Shown one piece after another: positions 38,701 to 49,587 of a DNA stretch of 64,000 nucleotides. The stretch lies in contig CM076264.1 of NCBI GenBank assembly GCA_038380795.1, forward strand, positions 13,142,001 to 13,206,000. The letters are read 5' to 3'. The translations under genes were made by a program, and so were the position numbers. The first letter of the stretch is position 1; each line of letters starts with the position of its first letter. Source of the DNA: Pyrocephalus nanus (lineage: Eukaryota; Chordata; Aves; Passeriformes; Tyrannidae). The notes beneath the pieces are model-generated. The model was not told the DNA's origin. It saw only the letters and a program-made list of their open reading frames with translations, and made no database searches.

Positions 38701-40798
38701 CTGTGGAAGAACAGAAGGAATCTGGAATGTCAGTTCCTAGAACTCTGTATGATCTTTTCCCCTCATTCTCTTGTATATTTGTTTCTAAAACATGTGCTCA
38801 CCATTTTCAGATAACAAAGAACATTTTTCAGAACACAAACAAACAATTTACCATTAGTAAAGTGTTCGTGATTAATTTTTAATGCTCCACTGAGTTCCAT
38901 ATGTAGCATGAAGAAAGATGCTAGTGCTGGGAAAACAGAACTTCTAAATGCTTTTTAAAGACTACAAAGCACTTTAGACTTTTTTTCTTTTCAATATAGG
39001 TAGTGGTGGTGGTTTTGGTTTTGATACATCCATATAAAGATGGTCAGCTATCAGTAGGAAAACAGACATAGAACACCCTAACATGCCCTTAAAAGTCAAC
39101 AAAATCAAGTAAAACTCGTGGCAGTGTGGCCATAATAAAACAGATGATTTAAATTTCTCCCAATGAAGAATATGTGGGTTTGCCATTCTCTTCAGCAAGG
39201 ACAGGGGCAGACTCCTAAATCTAGCCCACAGTTCCATCCTTTTAATCAGAGAGAGTAGTGTAACTAGTCTCAAGCAATAATGCTTAAATGATGTACAAAC
39301 TTGTTTCCCCTTACAGTTCTAAGTAATATATGAAGAAAAATATGGTTAGAAAGTCATGTTAATAAGTAGGAGATGGGAAAATGTAAACAGTAAGCCCCAT
39401 AAAACTCATGAACAAACCAGTACATTTTGAATTGCCCTTTGGTAACTGATGAAAAAAAGTGTTATGAGGCAAATCCTTCACTGGGTCACTCACTAGGGAG
39501 ACTGGTAAAAATAAATTGTACAGCTCTAATTTTCCTAGCAGCTTCCATGCTATTCTTTGAAACTGAGTAAGAAACCCTTGGCCTAATCCCAAGAGCCAAT
39601 CTATAGTAAATAGTGCACACTTAATGCCTAAGTTCCTTTTAGCACCATTCAGACAGTGACTTCAGCCACACAGCTTAGTCATAGCAGACATTTTTGTGGT
39701 GAAAGCATTAAACCCACATGCAGCTCTCTTTCTGTGGCCACTGGGGGTCATGCTCCTTTCCCATTAGCTGAATAAATCATAAAGTCTGCACAGACCACAC
39801 AAGAAGCAAGGCTAGCAAGCCACAGGCAGTGCCTGCAGCCTGCTATTTCTTTTCAGAATTAAAAAAAAAAAAAAAAGAAAGAAAAAACAGGAGAGAAATA
39901 CAGCAAAACAGCCTAGCTTTAAGAAATAATTTGCTTTTTTTTTAAAATTTGATCTCTTTGAAGTCCGCAGAGATTTGCTTGTTTGTTTGTCTTTTAACCC
40001 AAGCAGCGACAGCAAAGAAGAAAAGCAGAGAAAAATAAAAAGAGAGGTATGTAATTCCTTTGTCCTAAGCTGCAACAGCAGAAGGTAAAAAATCCTGCTT
40101 GTCTGTCAAATACGGGAGGCTGTCATACAGTATAGAACCTCATCAGACACTCACAGAAAACAAAATAAATGTTGATAAATAGCATATAATATACAACTGC
40201 ACAAGGAATCAAAATAGTGCACAATACTTTTCACATCAAATGATTTATTCTGCCAATGAAAATGACAGTAAATGAGCAAGGTCTGGAAGTCTAGAGGTTG
40301 GTTCAAGTTCTCATCAATCAGGAAACAAGGTAAGAAGGAATTTTAAACATAATCATTATCATGCAGCTAATGAACATGGAGAAGATATGCACAGCCCATT
40401 ATGCTAAGGAGTTTCTTTAAAATGTACCAAACCCCGAAATACTTGAAAAAGTGCACTGAACTTCAGTGAGACTTTACATAACAGCTTGACTGGCAACTAG
40501 AACAGGCCCCATTTCTCAAAGCACCCTGATGGGGCTTTGGGCGGGGGAGCATGTGAGAGAGCAGCTTTTCAAACTATGTTCTGTTCCATGATCCCGTCTA
40601 GATCATTTGGACATGCTGTGTTTAGAAAATAACATTTATATGCTTCACTGTCTACATGCTGAAAAACTGTTTTGAGCAGGGAGGACAGCTGAATCAAAGT
40701 CTGCTGGGTTTATTTACGTACTGTCAGCTGAACTTTTGTTTCCTATCCTATTTTGGGTTGGCATTTTTGGTGCAATCTAGGATATTTTTTAGCACAAC
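32758..40798. other. Long unique noncoding stretch
   Basis: About 8 kb without recognised exons. It contains A runs of 14-16 nt at 34893-34906, 37223-37236 and 39861-39876 and a T run at about 38584. A nested direct/inverted repeat of AATATTCTATTAGA type lies at 35243-35285. At 36296-36395, CTGGCTACTGTCAGAGAACAG...GGACTAAATGG faintly recalls an old amniote LINE 3' end. Frames up to 135 codons (36994-37401, minus) cross the A run and show no domain. Confidence 0.45.
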
Positions 40799-41010
40799 GA
40801 AAAAAAAACACCAGAAAAGAAAAATATAAAAGCAAACCAAAAAAGTCCAAAGGGCAACAGACCCAAAAAAACCCAAAAAACCCCAAACAAACAAACAAAC
40901 AAAAAACCCAAACCCACAAAAACAAAACAAAACAAAAACCCAACAACCAAAACCAAAAACCCCAAAAAAAACCCAAACAACAAACCCCCCCAAAAACCCA
41001 GAGGAAATAA
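40799..41010. repeat. Largest A/C-rich low-complexity tract (about 210 bp)
   Basis: The plus strand is almost only A and C (AAAAACCCAAA, CAAACAAACAAAC, ACAAAACAAAAC units) with rare G and T. It creates four overlapping artefactual frames of 77-85 codons: Lys/Gln/Pro/Asn-rich on plus and Phe/Gly/Leu/Trp/Val-rich on minus. These must not be read as genes. Confidence 0.9.
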
Positions 41011-42247
41011 AAGAAAGTAAGTTAGGGCCACATTGGCTTAGACCAGAGTTTAGAAAGTTCTTTCAATCAGCTCTACCAGTAATCCTATAACCTCACCTAC
41101 AACTTACTCTTTAGCTATTACAGTCCTCCTGAGCAAAGACAGATAATTATGTTGAATTGTGACAAATTATACGGTGGTTTTGAGATGTGAACAAGCACTC
41201 ACAAGGGAGTAGGGCAAGACCACTTAAATCCATTTCATTTGTGACTTAATATTGTGGGTTAAAACTTATATGACCTTTGCCAATATATGTGCAGGAGAAA
41301 AATCAAATCCCAAGTCTCAAAAGATTCCTAGCAATAAGATACACAGTTTCTGACAGGTCACCCAAGGCACAGTCTGAATTTTATCATGGAATTCTTACTG
41401 ATGGATTAAGCACCACTTTAACCAGAATAACAATAAATAAAAATCCCCCAATGGAAAAATGTAGAACTGTATAAAATTTAAGATTTCGCTCATTCCAGTG
41501 GAACAGCTAACTTTTAACATCTTCATACATGTGTTTTCCCCACCAGCAAAAAACATTCTTAGACAGCTCATATAGAGTATTCTTCCTGAAATTGGATCAC
41601 TCAAAAGATCTCTAACACTTGAGATTTCAAACCGATGCAGTTACCAAAAAAAGCTGCATGAAGCATAGCTCCTTTCCAGCCATTGTAAGCCAGACTTTTA
41701 ACCTTTTCCTTAGGCAGAATTCGTGCTGATCCCACTGGGAGATTTGTTCAAGTGAGGACAGCAATATTAAACTCCACTAGCAGCAAGAATCAAGGATATC
41801 ACTTCAATGATTTTAAAATTAAAACCATGTAAGTATACTTGTTTGGTGCAAATGTGCATGACCATTAGCAACATAGAACATTTCACAGGCCTGCATAATA
41901 CAAGGATAGCTGCAGATTCAAACGGGGCTACTTTCAAAGCACCCTTACTTGTAATGAACAAGCACAATGCAAACATTGTGAGACCAAATTCTCTCTCCAG
42001 AATCTGGCAGAGATACATGCTCTCCAGAATCTGGCATGAGCTCAGGAAAGAGTAATGGAGCATGTGTAAGGGAAGGGAAGAAAAGCTTTATCGAGGCAAG
42101 CAGAAGGGAACCTAAAAGGTTCAGGTGAGGGAGGAAAGGACCATCTTCCCATCTCAATTACACCCTCTGCTCACTGCCCTAAGGAAAGAGTGAGCATAGC
42201 TCTCTATTCCCAGAATACAGAAATTGTCTGTATTTTTGCTTTTCTGC
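41011..42247. other. Unique noncoding sequence
   Basis: No gene or interspersed repeat is recognised. A 14-bp direct repeat CTCTCCAGAATCTGGCA occurs at about 41993-42009 and again at 42020-42036. Overlapping 70-98-codon frames on both strands at 41767-42157 look like chance. Confidence 0.5.
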
Positions 42248-42308
42248 AAAAGAAACAAAAAACCCAACAACAAACAAAACGAAACAAACAACAACAACAA
42301 AAAAAAGA
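42248..42308. repeat. A/C-rich low-complexity tract
   Basis: AAACAAAAAACCCAACAACAAACAAAACG-type sequence ending in an ACAACAACAA trinucleotide run. Confidence 0.8.
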
Positions 42309-42751
42309 GACGAGGAAATCATTTAATCCTTAAATAATATGTGCTATCAGCAACATTGTGACATGGTGTCAGGCCTCTGTCCTCAGATATACTGATGAGA
42401 AAATATCTGAAGGTTACAGTATACACCAACCAGAACAATCACACTGCTTTCCATTGTATACATTATTTCTACCTTTGCAAATGAACTGAAGATTCAGGAT
42501 ATTTAAACAAGAGAAGAGCATCTGACAACTTATTCTCTATCAGTTTCCTTTGTACCAGTGAGTACCATCAATAGCAAAACACAAATCATAATAACCTTAT
42601 GAGAAAGAAGCTTTCCTGAGTAAATATGAGGGTCTTCCATCTTCACGGATCAAATGCCATGAACAGCATAAAAGCATAAATCACATCTCCATGCACTGTA
42701 AACCAACCAACGTAAGACAATCTATAAAAAATATGAGCATCTCCCATGCCA

Positions 42752-43100
42752 GTAAAGGCTGAGAGAGCTGGGGCTGCTCAGCTTAGAGAAGTCTCAGGGG
42801 GTGGGTGAGTGTGTTTTATCAATGTATATAAATACCTGGCAGGAGGGTGCATAGAAGATGAAGCAAGGCTTTTCACACTAGTGCTCAGTGAAAAGACAGT
42901 GCAAGAAGTTCCCTCCGAACATCAGGTTTTACTGTGAGGGTAACTGAGAACAAGCACAGGTTAAAAGGCTGTGAGGTCTCTGTCCTTGGGGATATTCAGA
43001 AGTTGTGTTAACTGGCTCTAGGTGCCCCTGCTTGAGCCCTGGGTTGGACCATGTGCCCTCCAGAAGTCGCTTCAAGCCTCAACCATTCTGTGATTATGTT
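42752..43100 (+). mobile_element. CR1 LINE 3' fragment
   Basis: GTAAAGGCTGAGAGAGCTGGGGCTGCTCAGCTTAGAGAAG corresponds to the CR1 ORF2 '[13 protein letters not shown]' coding stretch. It is followed by the 3' UTR (GAGCCCTGGGTTGGACCATGTGCCCTCCAGAAG) and an end at CAACCATTCTGTGATTATG. The coding portion is strongly diverged with indels, so this is an old copy. Confidence 0.85.
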
Positions 43101-46100
43101 GATTTTTAAAAACCTGAAGTTTCTAACTTCAAGGCTAAATTTGTGATATTAAATACCCTTCCACCTTCAGGCCACAAATTCTAGACAAAACCATAGTATT
43201 AATAATTGTACTGAAGAAATATGAAAGAATGCACTTGCACATGTTGCATAAATTGGGTAAATCAGTCATTAAAGGTTTGTGTTTTCTGTATTTATAAATG
43301 AAAAATTAACACTGAGTATTTATTACAACACAACATGAAAAACAGTTGACTCTGCAACAACACTCCAATATAAGAAAAATATTACTCACTCTGTATTAAG
43401 TGTGACTAGGGGTACACTAAATTTCAAGTACTCTGGACTACTATCTCATCACTATTTTCCAACATGCACAAGAACATACACATAAAATATAGCCTCACTT
43501 TCCAGACCAGATGCTACAAAAACACAGAGGTAAAGCTAGGAGTGTGGTTGATGAGATAGTACCAGCCACTCCTTTTTTAAAGATATCTCTTCCATGCTGG
43601 ACTTGTGATATCCAAGATAAGGGGTATCCCATGCTAACCAGCTTCTCTGTCATGCCTGATTGTGTAATTACTCTTTTGCTACCTTCCTCTGCATCTTCAC
43701 TGCCCCTTAACTTTACAACATTCATCTTACTCTTGTTGTTTCTCAGAACTTTACTAACTGGTGAGCTGATAAATTCAAGAAAACTTTTAGGAGTATGCAA
43801 CTCACAATACTAAAATTCAAAAATTATAAATGTACTCTTTTATTATTGCATAACTATTTAGAACTGATGGGCAATATCCATGGATCACGTGCATAGTGCT
43901 TCCATTAATTTAATAGGAAAATACTAAGGACAAAAGGAGCACATAGAGCTGTGAAGTGCCATTTGCCTACCTCCCATCAGTTAAGATTAAACCTTAAAAT
44001 TTATCATCACAATGAGTGACTTTTGTATTCTTGAATCCAAATGCTATTTAAGCTATAGAAAGAGGCTCATACCTTGGTATGCAACAGTAGATTAAGACTT
44101 GTTAAAACGAGACTAAATTTGGGTATGTTAGATACTTTTCAAAAGGTAGAAAGTGTTACGTTTTTAAAAAATATTTCTTCAAAAAAGCATTACAACTGGA
44201 TTCATTCTATTTCCAAGAATACTGCTGTAGACCAGATTCAGAGACTGTTCAAGAATAAAACGTATTTATACAAATATTCTGAATTTGGAAAATGCTTATA
44301 TAAGAACCACTTATTGACAGGACAACAGAAGTTCTTTTTAAATGTCAAAATAAAATACTGTATCATTTGATCAAATACTTTGCTGGGGGGAAAAAACATT
44401 ACATAAGCCACTTCTCTGAAACAACCATAAGAAATGCTATTGATGTGACACATACTTACCTAACCCTTTATTTATCAATAGTGGGAATTCCACAAAATTA
44501 AGGGAATGTTTCTGCTTTGTCTTATTATGAATTGTTGTTGCTGCATTCCCTCTCCCATTTAAAATCACTTTACTTAGAACGATATATATTTTGGGCATTG
44601 GAATATATTTGTAAAACTAGTAGTTGCAGTAACAAGATGAGGTTTACATATCTGTCCACATCAGCACCATGTACTCAAGATGAATTTCAGCTGCCAAAAA
44701 GGTCAATCCACACTGCTTGCACAAACCTGCCTTTATGCTCCTGTTTATTATGCTCCCATGTAGTAGATGTCTCGTGCACTAAAACAGTGCAGCCATATGT
44801 CAACATCTCTCTGGTGGTTCCCAATGTTCTAAACAAGAGCAAGGGTGCACTGAACCTCCCATGTAAACTTTATACAACAGATTCAGCAGAACTGTAATTA
44901 TTTACAAAGTGATGGCATGAGAAATCTCTGGATTTATATCTCACTTTAAAGTAACAGGGATTGTGTCCACATAATTCTCGAGTTCATGGTAGGTTTCTAA
45001 TTTACTTTCTTATTTTTGGTATTATAAGATACAACTCAGCACTCTTAAAAAAATCTATGTCATTACTTTTTAAAGTTACTAATATTTTTCTAAAAAGCAC
45101 TTCTCCATCTCTCTTTTTCTTCTAGTTTATTTTTCTTTTAATAAAGGCACTGTATTTAATTACAGATGAACCTGTACATTGAGTTATTTGCGCTACATGA
45201 CACTTGTGTCTTGGATTCCAGTTATTCCCTGGATAGAAAGGAGTCAGTAAACGAGAGAACAAAATTCACTGAACTGTAGAGGATAAATACAAAGCATAAT
45301 TGGTAGGTAAATTCCACTGAAGTCCATTTTCAAGCTTCTCTCAAATCCTGACATATTTGTCATTATGTCAGGTCCTCACCTGACAAACAAATTACTATGC
45401 CTTTCCATTGTTCTTTACAGACAAATTGAACAGGACAGCACACAGGGTCAGGCCTACCTGAAACCACGTGCACTCAGGGATTCTGGCCCCAGCTGATACC
45501 AGTTTTGCAGGACTGTACTTCACCAGTCCTCCCATGCTCTGAACTTAAAATGTGTCCCTCTCTCAGTCTTCTTCCTTCTTGCTTTTACCTTTAAATATTT
45601 TTTTCTCTCCCCTCAAACAGTCCGTATACAATGAATCGAGCTGCTTCTATAGGATCAGGCTAAGTGACTAAGTAAATACGACACCATGGTTTTTAACTTA
45701 ATAGCCATAATGTTTATGAACATTTGCATTGACTGCTTTCCAGTTGCTTTAAAATTTTAATATGCAATTAATATACATGAAAGTCTCCCTACATAATGCA
45801 TATTGAATTACCTTTACTCCATGTAGGAAAGTGTTCAGTTGTTTTTGTTGCAAAGCTAATATATAATGAAATAATAACGATTATTTTTAATACTGTGTTG
45901 CTTGTCTTAGGATCTCCAATGATTGAGTATAATGAAGTATTTATTATTTCTAGTTCAGGACAAGCAAACAGTGTTAAATGGTTTCTCCAGAATCCAGGGC
46001 TTATGGTCCTCTGCTCCAGCCACTCTTACTACAGTTTGTTATTTCTCTATCCTGGCGGGCCTCTTGCCTGAGAGTTAAATAATGTAATTAAATAATTAAG

Positions 46101-48171
46101 ATGATTGTCCTTAAATGATCAATTAAGACAGAGTTCTAAACATGCTTTCTTATTTGGAATTCAGCCTACTTTTTACCTCCTTCTGTATTTCAAAGACAAG
46201 GTAGCTAGGCTGAATTCTGAAATCACCGCACTTCTTACATTATGTGGTTTATCCTAAGTATATCCTCATTTATATGAGTGCTATGCGGTGAGTGCTCTTT
46301 TTATAGGGAAAATTTACATCTATACAGCCAATTAATGCAGCCAAGAGCTGCATGGATTTAACATGAAGAAAGTTTTTACTTCTTGCTGTTCCACATGTAT
46401 TTGTTACTTTCTTGAGTATCTGGCAGATCTAACAAGTAAGTTCTAGAGTTGCAATTAATGTCCATATTAAGCACCTGAAGTTTGCTGAAGTAACCTTTAC
46501 ATGCTTACTTAGAACACTTTTTGTTAATTACATGGGGACTGGGGCAATAAAAACCAAAGCCAGTGATAGCACACACCCCTATTTAAATAGGCAGAACTGA
46601 GCTGATAGAAATAGACTACAGGGATTTTGTGATATGTAAATAAAACTGGCATGCCTAAAACATGCTTCATCTCTAATTGCAGATATTGTAACTTCATTTA
46701 AAAGGAATAATATTTAAATAAAAGATTACCCACTTAAACAAGTTTTCTCTCCAAGCTTCCCTCTCTCAGTTTTAAGTCACACTGTTTAGATCCTTTGCAG
46801 AACTGGTATCTTTCTTTACTACTTTCAATCTGTACCATAAACATTCTGTGTTATTACAGACATCATGGTATCAAACTCCAGATAGTCTGATGTTTTAGGG
46901 GAAAAAATTGGACTATTTAAAGTGATTATAACTTTCCACTTGATAGTTTAACATTCTACAATCATTACTGAGTCTGCAGGCACTGTTAACCTGTTCTGGT
47001 GAGACAAACATGTCTTTTCTAATGTTTACTGAGATATTGTAAATTACTTAATGTACAGCAGAGTACGTTTTTCTCAGTTAATCTAGATCTGATCCCTGAG
47101 GGGCTATTTATTACATATGTATACAACCTGTCTGTAGACGTGAAGTTAATGTAATATGACACAAGTAGCACACACTGTTTAAATGTGTTCCAGAAAGTTA
47201 GCAAATTTAGTTAAAAGAACATTTACATGCTCTTCTGCCTGGAAAGCAATGAAGAAAATGGTTCTAAATATTAAACACTGCTGTTCACTGTAGGTGGCCA
47301 ATTAATTCACTGTACCCAAGCTGGAACAAATCCTTCAAATATATACATAAAGCATATAATCTCTTATCTGCTTAGGCATTATCAAATTTTTAACAAATCC
47401 TAGTAACTTCAAACACAGCTTTAATGGGATGTAGTACTAAAACATGCAAAGTAAAGAACAGAGTTTTTAAGAACATAATCTGTTTTAGAATGTTTCAAGA
47501 GAACTCCTTTGAAATACAATTATAATCTTAACCCATGAGTAAATGTGTGCCATCTTGCAGAATTAAGTTACATGAATTAATATATATAGAAAGAGATATC
47601 TTCTTGTTCCTAACACTTATCACAAATTGAAAATGGGAATTTACATCTCAAGATATAGAAGGATCTTGAGATGATTCTAAAGGGTAGCTATGTTTGAAGA
47701 CAGGAGCACATTTATGGCTAGAAGCTTGGTCCCTGTAAATGTTTTATTTGATGATGAAAGAGAAAGTTTACTTGAGAGAGAGTTCTGGCAGGATTTTACA
47801 GCTATACAAATAGTTGGAGCATATTTTAATACCATCTATCTGACTTCTGCATCTTTATCTCATTAACATAAATTTAATACAAGATATCTTTTTCTCAGGG
47901 TGCAAAAAGTTCAGCATGTGACTTGCTGGCCCCCAGACTGTCTCAGCTTTCCTTTACACATATAGTGAAATCATTTATTCCAAAGGCTATGCTTCCAGTT
48001 TCATTCTTGTATGCAGAAAACGAGTTTTTCACACTGGTTTGGTCTCAATTTGTTCTGGTTTATAGAGTTCACTTGTCTGCACGACTGGCAAATGAGACAT
48101 ATTTTGAAAACAGCAATATGGGTTTAAAATTTGTTCTATTACTTTGAAGACGAAGAGCAAACTCTTTCAGG
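43101..48171. other. Unique AT-rich noncoding sequence
   Basis: About 5 kb with no recognised exon or interspersed repeat. It contains a 12-bp inverted repeat at 46157-46168/46206-46217, an 11-bp perfect hairpin at 47644-47673, and a stretch dense in ATTA/TAAT motifs (45750-46130). The 126-codon frame at 44517-44897 shows no domain. Confidence 0.5.
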
Positions 48172-48207
48172 TCACAGAATCATAGAATCATTTCGGCTGG
48201 AGCAGAC
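48172..48207 (-). mobile_element. Minimal CR1 3' tip
   Basis: TCACAGAATCATAGAATCATTTCGGCTGGAGCAGACC is the terminal 36 bp or so of a CR1 3' end in reverse complement. It stops abruptly where the adjoining 63-bp duplication begins. Confidence 0.75.
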
Positions 48208-48331
48208 CAAGGTCTGCTTTTCATTCTGAGACAAAAGCTATCACCTGATAATCTAAATTTTCCTTCTTACCAAGGTCTGCTTTTCATTCTGAGACAAAAG
48301 CTATCATCTGATAATCTAAATTTTCCTTCTT
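48206..48331. repeat. 63-bp tandem duplication (two units)
   Basis: Unit 1 is 48206-48268 and unit 2 is 48269-48331. They differ at a single position (CACCTG in unit 1, CATCTG in unit 2). The 5' edge of unit 1 overlaps the last bases of the CR1 tip (ACC). The near-identity points to a recent slippage or repair event; this could be polymorphic. Confidence 0.95.
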
Positions 48332-49497
48332 TTCCCAAAATAGGTTGCAATTCCCAATTAAGAAATAGACTATATGCATGTGATGCAAGCCTTGTACTTT
48401 AATACAGTAAGCAGACCTTTAGACTATTTAAAGACCACCCTGTTAAAGAACGTCAGTGAATCCTCTTTCTAGTGCTTTGATGTTAAAAGGAAAACCAAAA
48501 GCAGTGGATTTTTGCCATATATGGTAACTGTGCAAGGTGTGGTTTTGATCTGTTCTCAGTGAACAGCCAGGGTCTGATGCAAAATAAAAAAAAGATGCAG
48601 AAATATAATGGGAAGTCAGGTAGAATTTAGGCAATCATGGAAAAGCTATTCAGCTGCCACCAAATATAATCAAACTATAAAAGCACCTCAGTTTTCATTT
48701 TTAAGAATCCTGAGTGTCATCATTGCTGCTTTCATGCCTGACTTCAAACACATCAGTTACCACAGAGCAGAGCAGATCAGAGCCTGACCAGTGGCATCCT
48801 GAAGATCTCTGGCAGTTTGTAGACATCCTAGATCAGGTTCCAAGACTGATGCAATAGTAACTACACCTTCTGGTTTTTTAAGATACAGAAAAGACTCAGA
48901 CTACCACTACTTCTTATTAATAGTTCAGCACTCACAAAATCCTTTATCCTCTGCCTAAAGAAGATTCAAATCCTTTGCAGAGGAAGTTATTACTGAAGGA
49001 TGGAAAAGAAATGGATCTGTATGTCTGAAGAGCAACAACAACCATTGTGCTGAAGCTGTTTTGGAAAAATCAAGGTCTGAAGGTTTCTGTTCTAAGACCA
49101 GAACACAAAAGAAAAATGCGTGGAAATGGAGTTTTGTCTCATGCTTCAAGAACAGTATATGTAATTTACAGGGAAAAAAACCTAGTAGGTCCATAAACAG
49201 AAGATTCTAGCACTGGTAAACTCCTACGTCTCTTGCTGCTAGAATGAAGGCTTCATCACCAACTCTGACAACAGGGTTCATATTTGCTTCAATAAGTTCA
49301 TCTAGAGTAGCCAACATTCAAAGGAAGAGTTAGTGTCCCTTTATTCCCCTGAGACAAGTATGGCCTATGCTAATCATAGCAGAGGATAGGTATGAGCCTT
49401 CTAAAGTGGAAGAAGGACTCTGTTCATCCCGTTAGTGTGAGCACTAATAATAGACACATTATTGTTTTGCAGGTTGTCATGGCCACTGGAAAATTTT
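48332..49497. other. Unique noncoding sequence
   Basis: No gene or repeat recognised. Frames at 48443-48634 and 48955-49194 (minus) have no domain pattern. Confidence 0.5.
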
Positions 49498-49587
49498 AAA
49501 AACAATAACACAAAAAAACAACCAAACAACAAAAAAAACCCCAACAAAACCAACAAAACCACAACAAACCAAACACCAAAAAAAACC
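49498..49587. repeat. A/C-rich low-complexity tract
   Basis: AAACAACCAAACAACAAAAAAAACCCCAACAAAACC-type sequence, the same composition as the tracts at 10.2, 40.8 and 42.2 kb. Confidence 0.8.

Noticed and set aside
38974..39273. Minus frame with a SLPLSLLKRM phrase resembling the L1 'W..LPLSL.GRI' block
   Set aside because: The following L1 blocks (LPRLLYLFQ and so on) are absent and no other L1 motif is found nearby; probably coincidence.
40743..41031. Four overlapping frames of 77-85 codons, one looking like a Phe/Gly/Leu-rich membrane protein and one Lys/Gln/Pro-rich
   Set aside because: They are direct translations of an A/C-only low-complexity tract in several phases, not genes.
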